A stretch of 64,000 nucleotides of DNA from Angiostrongylus vasorum (lineage: Eukaryota > Nematoda > Chromadorea > Rhabditida > Metastrongylidae). The DNA lies in NCBI GenBank assembly GCA_018806985.1, contig JADANN010000032.1:3555501-3619500 (forward strand), read 5' to 3'. Positions 23,548 to 35,334 of the stretch are shown here, one piece after another. The translations under genes were made by a program, and so were the position numbers. The first letter of the stretch is position 1. Each line of letters starts with the position of its first letter. The notes under the pieces were generated by a model. That model was not told the origin of the DNA and searched no databases. It worked only from the letters and a program-made list of their open reading frames with translations.

Positions 23548-24485
23548 TCTCTACTCTCTTGGTGTATATTCTATTCTCAGTACCACTTTTTCACTTGATT
23601 TTTAACTATAACTCCCAGCCGATATTATTTAGACGTGCAACTACCCTTAAAATAATTTAATTCATGAAAACAACGAAATACTTGACATACAAAGAAAAGC
23701 TTTAATTCGTAACATTTTCATTCTCTGGACGCAGTGGTATCCTGAAAAAAAGATGCGTAGTGAGGTCCACTTAGGCCGAATGGGCCTATTATGCTGAGAG
23801 TTTTCTGAACTGCAGTCTACCAAAAGGACCAAGTCTAATGTGTTGTGTTACTGTCGTGAATGAATGAAATCGAAAATATATTAGGGCTTAGAATTTTGAG
23901 TGAGGGGTTTCTTCACACTGAAAATTGTGATTTCTTTTCTCAGTCACTTGTATTAATTTTGCCCGACCAATAACTACTTATTTACTATAAGAAGTAATCT
24001 CCGTGACATTTAACTGTAGCTTTTTAACAACATTTAAGGATTTTTAAAGTATTTCGCTTATGTTCATGAAGAACTCGTGGTGTAAGGAGAGTTCTTGACC
24101 CCAAGTGGATCGAACTAATATGGGAGACATTTCGAGCATTACCTCACTTACAAATCTCTCCTAGCATTTGAAACTTACTTACTTACTTCGAACTTAAATA
24201 TTCACTTCTACATTTACTTAACATGTTCAAAGAACATTCTGTCGTGGTAAGATAATTGTTGAATAAAAAATTTAATGGCCTTTATTTGGTGTCATACGAA
24301 GATGTAGAAAAAAGAATCCAGCTGGGAATAGCATAGTGTGCATTAGGCCGATTAACGATGCCAAAGTCATATTATGAAGGATAAGGGATGGGACGTTCAA
24401 TGTTGATCATAAAATAGATACTTTTTGAATAAAAAGAACAAAGAAAATTTTAGTTAGGAATGGGAAGCTTAAGGGGTTATGTGAT
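23548..24485. other. Intergenic AT-rich sequence
   Basis: Follows the stop of the C2 gene. It contains short TTAC/CTTA repeats near 24175-24220 but no gene or clear mobile element that I can support. Confidence 0.45.
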
Positions 24486-24489
24486 ATAT

Positions 24490-24630
24490 TCCACTCCGTT
24501 CATAGCATCGTAGAGTTGACTGAATGAGTATCTGGCCTATATAGTGATACGCGGCGGCCTATCGATGTACTGGTGTTCTCATCCTCTCGGAGAACTGTGA
24601 TATCAATTTGGCGACTCAGGTTGGGTGACA
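24490..24630 (-). repeat. Degenerate family A fragment
   Basis: Resembles the tail half of family A (GCATCGTAGAGTTGACTGAAT, CGGCCTATCGATGTA, CTCTCGGAGAA) with many changes. The head is missing. Confidence 0.5.
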
Positions 24631-24839
24631 GACTTGATGAAGCCAGAGCATGAGATGGAGCCAACGACCAAACCTGTTTCTATTGCATGGCACCTCTAAC
24701 CATCGTCTTGGTTGGGATAATACCACATTTAAAGCTCTGCTTCGAAATGTCAACGCAGTAATATGCCCATCATTAGGATTTACGGCCCAAAGCTGGTTTT
24801 TCGCAAACCTATCAATTTTTCGATAGCAAGTGTACTTGA

Positions 24840-25290
24840 AACCTCCCAACGGTTTACCGCCTCATCGTGGCTAGGAGGTGTTCCTGGGTGTCGGGCTGCG
24901 ATATACAGCGGGGAATTCAACCCCCCGGCAGGGTCTCACATTTTGAAAAATTTTTTTTTGAAAAAAAAATAGAAAAGAAAAAAAATAAAGAAAGAAAGAA
25001 AAAAAATAAAAAAGTAGTCCAACTTTTCCATCAAGAAGCCTACCTAGGAGTAAACCGATACCATCCACCACCGTCCTGGTATCGAACTAGTCGCTTGGTG
25101 GCAAATCTCCCTCTGATCCGCAAAGATGGCGACTGCCTGTGGTGGTGACGACCTGGGGCAGACATTGGCCAGGCTGACCTCGGGACTCCAGGGAAACACA
25201 GTGGCTAAGCCAGGAAAAGTACGAAGAACGGAAATTTTGCTGGAGCCTGCACAACCAACGAGGACGGGCCATCCAAAGATCCAAGTAAGT
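24840..25290 (-). repeat. Family B repeat with an internal A-rich insertion
   Basis: Reverse-strand family B copy running from CCTCCCAACGGTTTACCGC to GACGGGCCATCCAAAGATCC. An A-rich stretch at about 24950-25020 interrupts the region that is continuous in other copies. Confidence 0.83.
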
Positions 25291-26140
25291 AAGAGTACTT
25301 TGAATGTTCGAAACAATAGGCTCACAGAAGAGACCTTAACATTCTATTCTACATCTATTTAGGTGTGTGCATGTATTTTTCTAGTGTGTTTTTAAATTCT
25401 TGTGGAGTACATGACGCTTTCATTTTCGAAATGTAGGTGAGTTCCAGAAACTCAGAATTTCGTCATGGTAATACAATAGGGCTTCTATTCTGTAGGGATA
25501 GACATGTGGTTTTAACATTTTTATTGAGATTTTATAAAGTTCACTTTGAATATGTTGGTCTGAAATTGCAAGCGCGCGTTATTTACGTACAGTATGAGTG
25601 GGAATGACTCACATCGGCCCATAAGCGCTGACATGGTTAGTGGATATAGTGGTTGTCGATTCGTGTTTATCTGTATTTCATCTGCTAGAGATGCATAATC
25701 AATCAGAAGTAATTGTTCTCTAAAGTTCCACACAATTGAAAATTAAGATAAACGATTTGATAACAAATACAGGACGTTGTTGTATCCTCGGTGTTCTGTT
25801 CAGTGTGCAGCCGATTGAGTTTTTCAGACGTATGAATGACATGGTGATAAGAACACGTGAAGAAATACCAGCAGAAAAAATGACTAACACCATTGTTAAC
25901 ATAGAGAATAGCGATGTAGGAGAAGAGGAGATAGTGCTCAGAATCCATCATCATCGGTAGAGGAATGAACTCGTAATTATAGAAAAAGACGAAATACACA
26001 TGCTATCCAATTACGATGGTAGGAAGAATTGCCTTAGAGCAGAAACTCATACATGGAAACTTATTTGCGTAAATACTTGAGTGGCTTCTCTTCATCAGTA
26101 GTGAAGCTCCGAGTACATTCGCCATTCATTTCTTTCACGC
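25291..26140. other. Unassigned sequence
   Basis: Overlapping ORFs on both strands at 25703-25999 are short and match nothing known to me. No repeat family is evident. Confidence 0.4.
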
Positions 26141-26144
26141 GCAA

Positions 26145-27000
26145 TCATCGTCCATGCTGATGGTCTGCTTCGGACGTTCGCAAGGCGCAATCCGTGATTC
26201 CGAAATCGTTTCCGAATATGGATATGGATGGTTGACGTGAGCCACGAACACGTCCCACCCAAAGTGTATGTGATCTAGCGTAGGTTCTAGGGGGACGCCT
26301 GCGCTCTCGTGAAGTCCACTCCACTGTTCTCTTCGTCCACCTGAGGACCGCTGAGTTGAAAATGTAAGCGCGGAGTTTTGGGTCCGTTAGTTGGTCAGTG
26401 GCAACTTTGAAAGACCCAAATATGGTGGTCCATGTCGCCCTTCTTCCGTCTAGTTCCTTCTCCATGTTCATTGAAGATCCAATTTACGCGTACGAGGTGG
26501 TCTCTATAATCAGAGAACCATCCAGTTTGGTCTGTTCACGTTCGCACCATGGGCATTGATGGATTAGGTCTTTTGATTTCTGTGTTTTCCGACCTTTTTC
26601 CCGCTCTACTGAGCTCATTGATCTTCGTCTCTACTTCGTTGGTAGTTCTTGAAAAGATGACTATGTCATCAGCAAAACGAAGATTTGGTAGGAATTTTCT
26701 ATCAGTATACCTTTCTCGATCCAATCGGATGAATTCATAATGCACTGCAATGAAAGAGTGAACAGCTTTGGTGAGGTGGTATTGCTTTGTCGAAGGCCTT
26801 TCCCTGTGGGAATGGTAAGGGGTCGATGTAAAAGCTGTATTTTTGTACTAAAGTTCTGATAACAGTCCGCTAGAGTTGCGTAAGACGGGCCCGCTCCTTG
26901 GTCTACGATCGCTGATAGGGACTGCATTGGTTTCGACGCTGTGGAACGTTGTTCGTAGTCGACAACGGTTAGGACAACAGACAGTCTCGACAGACTTCTA
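26145..27000 (-). mobile_element. RTE-type LINE reverse transcriptase remnant
   Basis: On the minus strand the fragments read YQNFSTKIQLLHRPLTIP, GKGLRQSNTTSPKLFTLSL and LRFADDIVIFSRTTNEVE, which is the conserved RT core with an intact ADD box, then KVATDQLTDPKLRAYIFNS and VEWTSRERRRP from the C-terminal part. Frames change between fragments and several RT positions are altered, so the copy is dead. It differs in sequence from the 8.25-9.83 kb LINE. Confidence 0.85.
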
Positions 27001-27164
27001 TTTCCGTGACACGGTTTGAACGTGGGTCGATGCAGAAGAATCTATTGTAATCCTGTGTGCCCAACTGGCTGTGGCTTTTCGAAAACCCTTGACGTGTACC
27101 GTAGGATAATCCCTATGAAAATCTTGAAGAGTGAACTCAATAAACAAATCGGACGATTTATAAC

Positions 27165-27625
27165 TTCAACGAAGCTGAGATATTTGCAAAACTCTGGACC
27201 GCAGGTGCCTATGGTGGGGAACGAACGCTCTATTGTCCTTTCCGGGGAGTAACGCGTTCACCACTACACCATGCGGGTCCTTCGTTTCGCCTGTCTCTCA
27301 GCTAGTTCTATCGATCTGTCGAAATGCCGATTTGGGCTCCCCAGATCAATCCCGTTGACGGGTGATTGCTGATGACAAAAGATCGATAGAACTAGCTGAG
27401 AGACAGGCGAAACGAAGGACCAGCATGGTGTGGTGGTGAACGCGTTACTCCCCGGAAAGGACAATATTGCGTTCGTTCCCCACCATAGGCACCTGCGGTC
27501 CAGAGTTTTGCAAATATCTCAGCTTCATTGAAGTTATATTTCGCAATATACCCTGCCATTAAAAAGAGCAGGCAGTAAATAAAAAGGTAAAAATCGGACG
27601 ATAGTTGAACGTGCGCGGCATCCTC
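27165..27625. repeat. Family C palindromic element, near complete
   Basis: Left arm 27165-27320 (GCTGAGATATTTGCAAAACTC ... CTTCGTTTCGCCTGTCTCTC) and right arm 27385-27540 are reverse complements with few differences. They meet around a GATCGATAGAACTAG / CTAGTTCTATCGATC pair. The outer right sequence GCAGGCAGTAAATAAAAAGG is shared with the copies at 35.3 and 49.2 kb. No transposase frame is present. Confidence 0.88.
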
Positions 27626-28125
27626 AACTGATCTAGGATTTTCTGTTTCTGAAGGTAGAATGTCATATTGCTTGCGACGACGATTACACGAACATTGTGC
27701 CTGACATTGTAATAGGTAGTAAATGAAGAGTTAACATTGTCAAATTAGTGTTTTTGTCCTCGCAAGCAAGTTCGTTACCTATTTGCCGACCGTAGAGTGA
27801 CATAAGACTCGCTTGGTGAGCCCATAGCGCAGGATTAAACCAATGACAGCAGTGGTAGGAACCACTGAACACAGTGGCTACACGCCGTTCTGATCGCTGC
27901 ATACCAAACGTAAACCAATCAATCGAAGTTATTCGAAAATCAATGCCTTTGTGTTAAAGTGACAGTCTGATTACACCAGAGTCGACATCAGTGAGAGTTA
28001 AAGACTTATAAAAAGTCTCCATCGAGGTGATTTATCTCGTTGTCTCGAAATTTTAACAAAGTTGTCTTTCATATTCTAAGGCTACACTTTTTAAATTAAA
28101 TTTCACATATTTTACTTCGAATTTT
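27626..28125. other. Unassigned sequence
   Basis: No supported gene. A short ORF on the minus strand (27684-27902) has no recognisable content. Confidence 0.4.
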
Positions 28126-28137
28126 TTTCCGCTTTTC

Positions 28138-28160
28138 AAATTCTCTCTCTCTTCCTTTTT

Positions 28161-28195
<35 letters not shown>

Positions 28196-28215
28196 TCTTC
28201 CACTTCCCACTCTGC
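28138..28215. repeat. CT-rich microsatellite
   Basis: An uninterrupted TC run of about 13 units around 28163-28192 is embedded in a longer pyrimidine-rich tract. Confidence 0.9.
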
Positions 28216-28589
28216 CACAGTTTTCTTCTGCATCCGCTTGAATGATGTTTCCTCACTCGGAGGTGCCGTTTAAAGCAGTGCGCTTGTCGATCTATCACCA
28301 TCTTATATGTTCTGCTGATTTGTTACTGTAGCAGCACATCCATGAGTAACCGATGTTGTGGATTAGCTGCAGGCATAGCGTGGTAGTATTCGACTTTCAT
28401 TTAACCTCGGCATAAATATCCAGTACTTTCTTGTATTATGAAGCCAACACAAGGTTGGTAAAGAATTTTGCTCGGGTTTTTTTTTGGAAATTCGCAGTAT
28501 TTTTTATATTAATTTGAAGAAGTAAGTGTAATCGCCGAGATGGCGCCAACTATGGACCCATCTTGTCAGCGAGCCGTTGGCCGTCGTAA

Positions 28590-29490
28590 GATAATCGCTG
28601 ATCGTTAGACGAAGCTACAAAATCAACAACAACCATCTGAAAACGCTTACTGAAGCCGGTTCATGTAGAATGGTTTCGTAGCCTTCGGTAGAAGCATGGG
28701 TAAAACAACAGTTTCAGAACACTTCAAACGGAGTGGAACACGGCGAGTGACACGGAATAAACGAATGGCAAGAGAAATGGTTCTCATGAAATTTGTTGAG
28801 CTCTTCTCCTTTTACGAAGAAAAATGACCAGCTTTTTAAGTGAGTTATAAGATCTGGATAAAAATGAATTTTCTACATAAACCGACGATGTCTTGACGTT
28901 CAAGTTTGAGCAATGAAAAAAGGAAGCACTAAACTGTTTTTCTCGAAGCCCGACTTGTATGGGAAGAAGACTGCATTCCCGTTCTTGGCAAATAAGAGTC
29001 ATCCACTACAACTTTTTTCAATCCTAGCGAAATATGTGCGGTGGAAAATCGCCCACTTGCCTTGATGACCCCCTCTTCACGTATCGTGCAGGTCCTAGCA
29101 CTCTTTCCATCCGTTCTTTTGAAGCCGTAATTCACATTCACGAATGTAGTCGAACTCCTATGTGGTTTCAGCTGCAACACAGGAAGCTGACATTGAGTGG
29201 TAGATTAAGTGTACGAAGAAGTACAACATCGGAGGGGATCGGATGCATGTTCTTTCACAACGACAATAGCCCCACCAAATCACGTCTACATACGACCATC
29301 ACTTCAAAATTACAAAGAATGTGGTTCGATTCCTTATTCTGCGCTATCTAGCAAGTGCACTAGACCTGCTTTCCACTACAAAACTGCTTTCGTCGTTTTC
29401 AGTTTCAACTTTTCTGGAACCAGCGAGCTGCCAAAAATACTTTCAAAATGCTTAGTTAGGGTATTGAAGAGTAGAATTCAACTATGATAG
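28590..29490 (+). mobile_element. Degenerate mariner-like transposon remnant
   Basis: Broken plus-strand frames follow the order of a mariner transposase: TTVSEHFKRSGT, then an EMVLMKFVELFSF stretch corresponding to the region before the catalytic WI(L/F)Y box, a fragment reading IFYINRRCLD, and later MFFHNDNSPTKSRLHT, similar to the (L)HDNARPH box. Stops and shifts are frequent. Terminal inverted repeats were not identified, so the limits are approximate. Confidence 0.55.
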
Positions 29491-29609
29491 AATTGATGAA
29501 TGTACATTGTGGAATTTAGACTTAATGGAATCAAAGTCCAAAAGGAATGAGTCGTATTACACATTATATATTTCCATGGAGTACTTCATCTATACAAATA
29601 AAAGTTTAG

Positions 29610-29720
29610 GGGGCTGGGTGGCGCAGTGTCTACGAGAAAAAACGAGTGGAATGCTAGAAGTGCTCGGATCCCCGCAATAGATGTGATGACTGGTCGTGTA
29701 AAAAAATTGCAAAGGAAAAG
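29610..29720 (+). repeat. SINE-head-like and family D fragments
   Basis: GGGGGCTGGGTGGCGCAGTG resembles a tRNA-like head. It is followed by CGCAATAGATGTGATGACTG and GGTCGTGTAAAAAAATTG, which match the end of family D copies near 59.4 kb. Confidence 0.4.
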
Positions 29721-29869
29721 TGTCCAATGAAGACTATACTCAGGTTATCTGTATTCCTCTTATGGGTATCCAATATGAGACCTAGCTCGATTTTTACTGT
29801 TAGTGAAGTAGCCTGCAAGTTTTCCTCGGCTACTACTAAGTGCACCTAAGGAATCCACGCAAGCTCATT

Positions 29870-30015
29870 TCTAATCCAGTGGTAGTGTGTAACACAGGGG
29901 CTAAAGGTGCCCTGCAGTATACACCTGATGCTTCGTTCGATCCCGCGCACAGTCCGACTGAACCTCCGAAACCTCAGTAATCGGCAAATTGCTACCAAAC
30001 TTGTGCGAAAGGATA
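29870..30015 (+). repeat. Degenerate family A head
   Basis: Shows GTGTGTAACACAGGGGCTAAAG, CGTTCGATCCCGCG and AATTGCTACCAAACTTGTGCG, which align with the family A head and early body. Confidence 0.55.
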
Positions 30016-30845
30016 AAATAACATTATTTTGACATTCTAAAAACGACTTTCCTTTAATCTCGGTATGACTTATCAACATAATTTTTTTCATTGTCAAGAT
30101 AGCGTCAAGTTAACAAAAAAAATTTTGTTTGGATAACATTTTGGCACTTTTGCTTTTTCTGCTCTTCGTTTTTGGTCGTGGAGGTGTTCGGCTGGGTAGA
30201 TTGCGGTCAACTTGACCTTTTCAGGCTCTGAAAAAGCCAAAATCCGGCGAAACAGCTTTTTTGTGAATAAAGAGTCAAGTAACAACCTCGCTCATCAAGG
30301 AAGCAGTGAATTATTTGATCAATGCCGAGGTTAATAGAATTTCGGTAGTGGGAACCACTATTTTTGATGGATTGCTAGTCTCCCACAAATTAATCTAGAG
30401 ACCACATACGCATCTCCTCACCTTTAGGGTGCTACGAATGGAGTTCAGTGCGTAGTGCACACCTAAGGGACTGGTCGAAACCGAATGTTTTATCCCTTTT
30501 TTTTCTATTTCTCAAACCGTTATGTGGTCCAAGAAGAGCTTAACGGCCTCAGAATTATCAAAATCACACTGTTTTTTAAATTTCGAAACTATAAACGTCA
30601 CTCGCCAAACAGGATGATAATGCGATTACCGTTGAGGTCTTATTGGATTTTTTTATGTAAAACAGTTACGTAAAGACCATGGGCTACGATTAGCTGTTCT
30701 TCTATTGTTATCAATTGATCACTAAATATGCAAACGATCAATGTCTTAAGCCAAACTATTTTAATTTCGAAACCGACCGTCATTTAACCTCGCTACTATA
30801 ATAATCAACATCTTTTTATTCTGTTGAGCTTACACGAGGATGATA
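30016..30845. other. Repeat-derived, otherwise unassigned
   Basis: Around 30200-30370 there is a family F-like core (CAGGCTCTGAAAAAGCC, CGGCGAAACAGC) and an AATGCCGAGGTTAATAGAA block that recurs near 35.1 and 59.9 kb. Otherwise AT-rich with no gene. Confidence 0.4.
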
Positions 30846-30965
30846 TGAGATCTTTATTCGGCTAAGGTTTCGACATCTTCGTCTTCATCAAAGCCGACGA
30901 TCCTTCTCGATGGTCCACAGTTGTTCCTTTTCTCAATGTTTATCGATGTTTCTCAAACTATTTTA
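30846..30965 (-). repeat. Family F hairpin-like repeat piece
   Basis: Plus strand carries TTCGGCTAAGGTTTCGACAT, CTTCATCAAAGCCGACGATC and GGTCCACAGTTGTTCC, matching one arm of the 32.85-33.14 kb foldback. Confidence 0.55.
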
Positions 30966-31860
30966 TACAGAAGATGATTCTATCCATTTGTGGTGAGACC
31001 CTGTGTTAATTTATGAAAAAGAGAACGTTATGACAAACACTAAGCATTACTTCATGTCATATTTCGATGACTTCATTCCATCTGTCAAACTACTATGACG
31101 AACAATGACGCTGTACAAACGATGAATACTGTCTGCAACATCTGTCCTCGCTCTGATCAACGGTCGACTCCAGAGCGGAGACTGGCAAAATCACCATTTG
31201 TTTCAGTAGGCCCTTACAGAATCATTACAGTCTCTTGTGCTGACTTTTTTAGAATGGAACTGCTTTAGAAGAACTTCCCATCACATCATCATTTTCGCTT
31301 CACTTGCAGACTTAAAAGGAAGAGAAGAAACAGTATACTTTGAGAACTATCCATATTTTTGAGATTAATGGGAATATTTATTGGCAACAAAACATGGATG
31401 AGTAGCTCGTTCATGTAATAAAAAAGAGTTCATTATACAGTCAACGAGTACAGTGATGTGGACGATATGAGGATATCAGCATCCTCTAGGACGATCACTA
31501 AGGGTAAGGGGTGGGCTGTTTATGCACCACTTGATTAGTTATATTCAGGGATGAAAACGATTTACGAGCCTTGGAATTTTACTCATAGGCATCATCATGC
31601 GCGGAAAAAGACCACCACTAGGGATAGCGATGGGGAAGAAGCGAAACGAATAGTAAATATACTCGAGTCCACATCACTAGGGGAAAAAACGGTGCATGAA
31701 AGTGCAACGCGAACTGTTTTGTTGATGAATCAACACGTGGTTGTAACTACAGCACTTATTCATTCACAATATCTTAGTTTTAGATGGTTCCACCTTCATC
31801 AGAACTTGGCAGAGTTAAACTGGTACTGAATATAGCGCAAACACTTTTTGTCTGCAGCTC
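30966..31860. other. Unassigned intergenic sequence
   Basis: A 92-codon ORF (31551-31829) is present but has no family resemblance or splice context. Confidence 0.4.
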
Positions 31861-31865
31861 AGAAA

Positions 31866-32155
31866 ACCTGGGTGCACGTAGAACAGTGATTAAAGAAGGT
31901 TAGCTGCGGAAATAGACACGTAGTTCTGAGTTCCATTCCGTGCCCTGGGCAAAACAAGGACCTCCCACTATTCCGGGGTTGTCATATTGGTGTTAGGTTT
32001 ATCTGGAAGCATAAAAACACTGAAACAATAAATCGATAGGACTGCGACAACAGTCATTGTATAGGCTAAATATGCATTCGGTCACCTGTACAATGCTACA
32101 AACAACGTATCGCTCAAGCAATGATTAACGCCTAACGCTTTATTACAAGGTTTTT
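31866..32155 (+). repeat. Diverged family A copy
   Basis: A head-like GGGTGCACGTAGAACAGTG is followed by GAGTTCCATTCCGTGCCC and a tail with ATATGCATTCGGTCACC and ATTAACGCCTAACGC, in family order. Confidence 0.55.
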
Positions 32156-32504
32156 TCTGCCAAAATGTTTAATTAGCGTCTTCTCCATGTGTAAACACAA
32201 GGCAGTTAGTGAAACATTTGTCCAACACTGGCTAACATTTCGGCGATTTCTACTTCGCAGTCGTTTGGTTCTTTGCATGCCTTCTACTCAATAATGGAGA
32301 CCAGCAGCATAGAGTTTTGCATGGGTGGGAATGTTTCTCCCTTGTCCTGAAATATGGTCCGGAGAATTAGTCGAATGTTCTCGTCCGTTTCCTTTTGAGT
32401 TTCTATTCTAAGACGGTCCCTTTTACCATTATGATTGAACATAACGTCAACGAATAACGACTCTTTTCATAATTATGATTATGATGATGGTACGTGTATC
32501 AAAG

Positions 32505-32735
32505 TGATTAGGGGCGTAGTGCAATACACACGAGATCTTTGGTCCAATCCCTAGCAGTTGGTGCTCCAGGCTCTAATCGCTAGTCGCCCCGTGTTGCACT
32601 GCTGTTGGGATCAAAGAGGCCTATCCCAATGGGAGAACAAGTTCCGAAAAAAAAAAACGAGGTGCTAGGGATTAGCACGACATCCACCAGGAGCTGATCA
32701 ACGCCAAACGATTTTTCCTTTATCCTTTTATGACT
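32505..32735 (+). repeat. Probable family A-related fragment
   Basis: GGGGCGTAGTGCAATACACACGAG and GAGCTGATCAACGCCAAACG match the two ends of family A. The centre does not align well. Confidence 0.4.
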
Positions 32736-32845
32736 ACCATTTCCATAATTGTACTCGACGTCTTTAATTAACATTCGATTCCGACTTTCACTGAACCTCT
32801 GTATGGATAATCAGTATTTTGGTTTACTGATGAGTTTACACCAGG

Positions 32846-33136
32846 TCGTTATAAATTCTTGTTATGGCTGACGTTTCCGCGGTTTCGACTTCATCAGAGC
32901 CGCGATGATTCGAGTCGAGTGTCCACAACAGTTGTTCCTCCTTGTCTTTGCCGTAGTAGCGGGACGAGACCTGTCTAAAAGGTTGGCGCTGGGTGTGCCA
33001 CTTCTTTCGTGCAGTTTCCCACTCTACTGGATTCGTCTCGAAACAGCTGTTGTGGAAACTGGACTCGAATCATCGTGGCTCTGATGAAGGCGAAACCGTC
33101 GAGGCGTCAGCCAGGATAAGAATTCATAACGACCTC
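32846..33136. repeat. Family F foldback element with about 92-bp inverted arms
   Basis: The left arm (32846-32937) and the reverse complement of the right arm (33045-33136) share AGGTCGTTAT..AATTCTT, GGCTGACG, TTCATCAGAGCC and CGATGATTCGAGTC in order, with some substitutions. The 107-base centre is unique. No coding capacity. Confidence 0.82.
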
Positions 33137-33139
33137 GTG

Positions 33140-33445
33140 TTAGCTCGTTAATAAACCAAAAGATCGTCTTCCGCTAACTTCAAAATCAACTGCACAGCCC
33201 TGACGGTGTCCATCCAACCGCCGAGCCGGACTCCCCTCCGGGCACACCTCCTCTCCATCGACGCTGTCGCGTGCGCGCGACTGGCTGGCCAACAGCGCTC
33301 CACGCTGCCGGCCGTCCGTCAGTCCGTCAACGACACCTATGCCATTCGTATGCTCTCTCCGTGGCCCCTCTGTTTCTCTGCACGCTGACCGCCAACCAAG
33401 CTGTCCGGCTCCTGCAGTGAACGTGGTTTTCGCGTCCATCGTCGG
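33140..33445. other. GC-rich island of unknown role
   Basis: Clearly GC-richer than its AT-rich surroundings, with ORFs on both strands (33140-33439 minus, 33206-33388 plus) that match nothing. Such composition is compatible with a promoter or first exon, but no supporting splice site was found. Confidence 0.35.
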
Positions 33446-34010
33446 TCACATATATACTGTTACTGAGTAGAAAGAGATTCTCAATGCACAGAAATCTCAA
33501 GAGATATCACTCTTGGTGTTAAAGACGCTTCACGTATCCTCATATCCTACAAGTTCCAAGGCTATTTTGTCGTTCTTCCATGGATATATTGTTATTTTTT
33601 GGCTCTGGAATCTCCATATCCGCTCAGTAGAACTATTCTATACATTTTTCTTGACACCCAATAGAATTCTGACAAAGGCTTGTCATACTTCTATCCTTTT
33701 TAAAATTTCGTGGATCGATTCTCCCTGTCTTCGTTTTTTATATGATAATGTGATGTATACGTTGTATTGGTTTCCATTCAATCTGTCCGAACTACGGCAG
33801 TTGCTACAATGGTCCACCCATCTACACCAAAGTAGTAGGCGTGTGATTGTAGTGACATCATTTTGCGATCAGTGGAGGCGCCCTTCCTCCCTCATTACCC
33901 TCATGCTCAGTTGTTTGCATCGGCAATTTGAAGATATGGGTTAGAACTAGGTTGAAGGAACTTTTGCGGTGATATAGTAACGATTGCCGACGAATACGTA
34001 CAGTGGTGAT
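33446..34010. other. AT-rich sequence with an unsupported ORF
   Basis: A 143-codon ORF (33513-33944 plus) is hydrophobic and aromatic-rich, as AT-rich DNA often is. It has no domain or conserved motif. Confidence 0.35.
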
Positions 34011-34013
34011 ACT

Positions 34014-34285
34014 TAGATGGCCCGTCTTCTCAGGGTTCTGCGGGCCCCAGCATAATTTCCTTTCTGTCGGAATTTTGCCGCTCTAGCCATAGTGGTTCCA
34101 TGGAGTCCCGAGGTCAGCCAATACAAAAGTTTGCCTCACGTCGTCACCACCATAGACAGTCGCCGCCTTTGTGGATCAGAGGGAGATTTGCCACCATGGT
34201 GACAAGTTTGATACCAGGACGGTGGTGGATCCTGGTATTGGTTTACTCTTAGCTGGGCTTCCGGATGGAAACGTGGCAGTGATAT
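34014..34285 (+). repeat. Family B repeat, 3'-truncated
   Basis: Matches family B from GATGGCCCGTCTTCTC through TTAGCTGGGCTTCCGGATGG and stops abruptly there. The last about 110 bases of the family are absent. Confidence 0.82.
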
Positions 34286-34671
34286 TACTACCTAACTATT
34301 TTTAGTTTTGGGCAACATTACTGTATATGCTGACTTTTTAAATAGATATTGGTCTTCTCACACTTTTCTTAAGTCTACTACGTCCACGAATTCATCATAT
34401 TAAGCTATTGAGGTTAGTAGTTCGTTGATTTCTGTTTTCTTGACGACCACAGACAAGGGTATTACTAAGCTGTTTATTCACAATAAGTGATGTTTCGCGG
34501 ATTTCGCTTTCTTTAGAGCTTCAAAAGGTGAAGTTGACTGCAATTTAGTCAGCTAAGTGCTTCCATGACCTCAACGGAAAAACCACGAAGCCTAGATTTC
34601 AGTGGCATTGGAGACGAAATAGCTTCGTCACGTTTCCACGGAGTCTTTCATGTAGAGACTAAGCGCACAGA

Positions 34672-34776
34672 ATAAAAAAAGACAAAATAAAAAATAGAAT
34701 AAAATAATAAATAAAAATAAATAATAAATAATAATAAATAAAATAAAATAATAAAATAAAAAAATAAAAATAACAC
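34672..34776. repeat. AATAAA-type low-complexity tract
   Basis: About 100 bases made only of A and T, in AATAAA/AAATA-like units. Confidence 0.9.
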
Positions 34777-34779
34777 CTC

Positions 34780-35150
34780 GTGTTTGCTAAATAGAACTGG
34801 AAAGAATTAAGCGTACAGAGTTCACCCGAATGGGTAACACCATCCCACGTTAAAATCCCACACTGGGATACTGTGTAAAAAATACGCTTGATAACAAGGT
34901 ATTCCTCTCTGTGGTTCGTTTTTGGATTCTTGGAATTGTTCCAGAATGCTTCGATGGTTTCGCGCGCTGAAGTTTTGATTTGTCCCTGTGCGTTGATTGT
35001 AACTTTTGTTTCGAACTCTTCTCAGTTGCAATTCTTGTTATACTAAATATTCTAATTACAACTTCATAAGTGTTCGTAAAGAAAAAGACGAATTATTGAC
35101 CAATGCCGAGGTTAGTAGAAAGTCTGTCTTGAGAATCACTGAATGTAATC
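34780..35150 (-). mobile_element. Penelope-like element fragment (GIY-YIG C-terminal end)
   Basis: The minus-strand frame 34822-35031 reads FSARNHRSILEQFQESKNEP, which parallels the C-terminal end of the GIY-YIG fragment at 311-781 (KTSARKLIEALWIIAKN). The adjacent AATGCCGAGGTTAGTAGAAAG block recurs near 30.3 and 59.9 kb and may mark the element's other end. Confidence 0.6.
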
Positions 35151-35334
35151 TCGTCGTTCATTGTGGTGTTGTCGAACAGCTGTTGACCATTTTGTACTAC
35201 ACCCAAACGGTCCTGTCAGTATTAGACGCTTGTTTTTCCCTCAGCGGCTAGAGACAGTCTAACATAAGCACAAGTGTTTGTTTACGGAGGGCGATTACTT
35301 TTCTCTAGTAACTATATTTGACCAATTAAGCTGG

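Noticed and set aside
32850..33130. Possible hammerhead ribozyme: CTGATGA followed by GAAA, as known in some Penelope-like elements
   Set aside because: The core-like motifs are present, but there is no convincing stem III hairpin or cleavage-site context after GAAA, and several copies have an extra base between the CTGANGA box and the possible stem II. A covariance-model search would be needed to revive it.
33513..33944. 143-codon plus-strand ORF
   Set aside because: AT-rich DNA gives hydrophobic, aromatic-rich open frames by chance. No conserved motif, acceptor or donor supports it.
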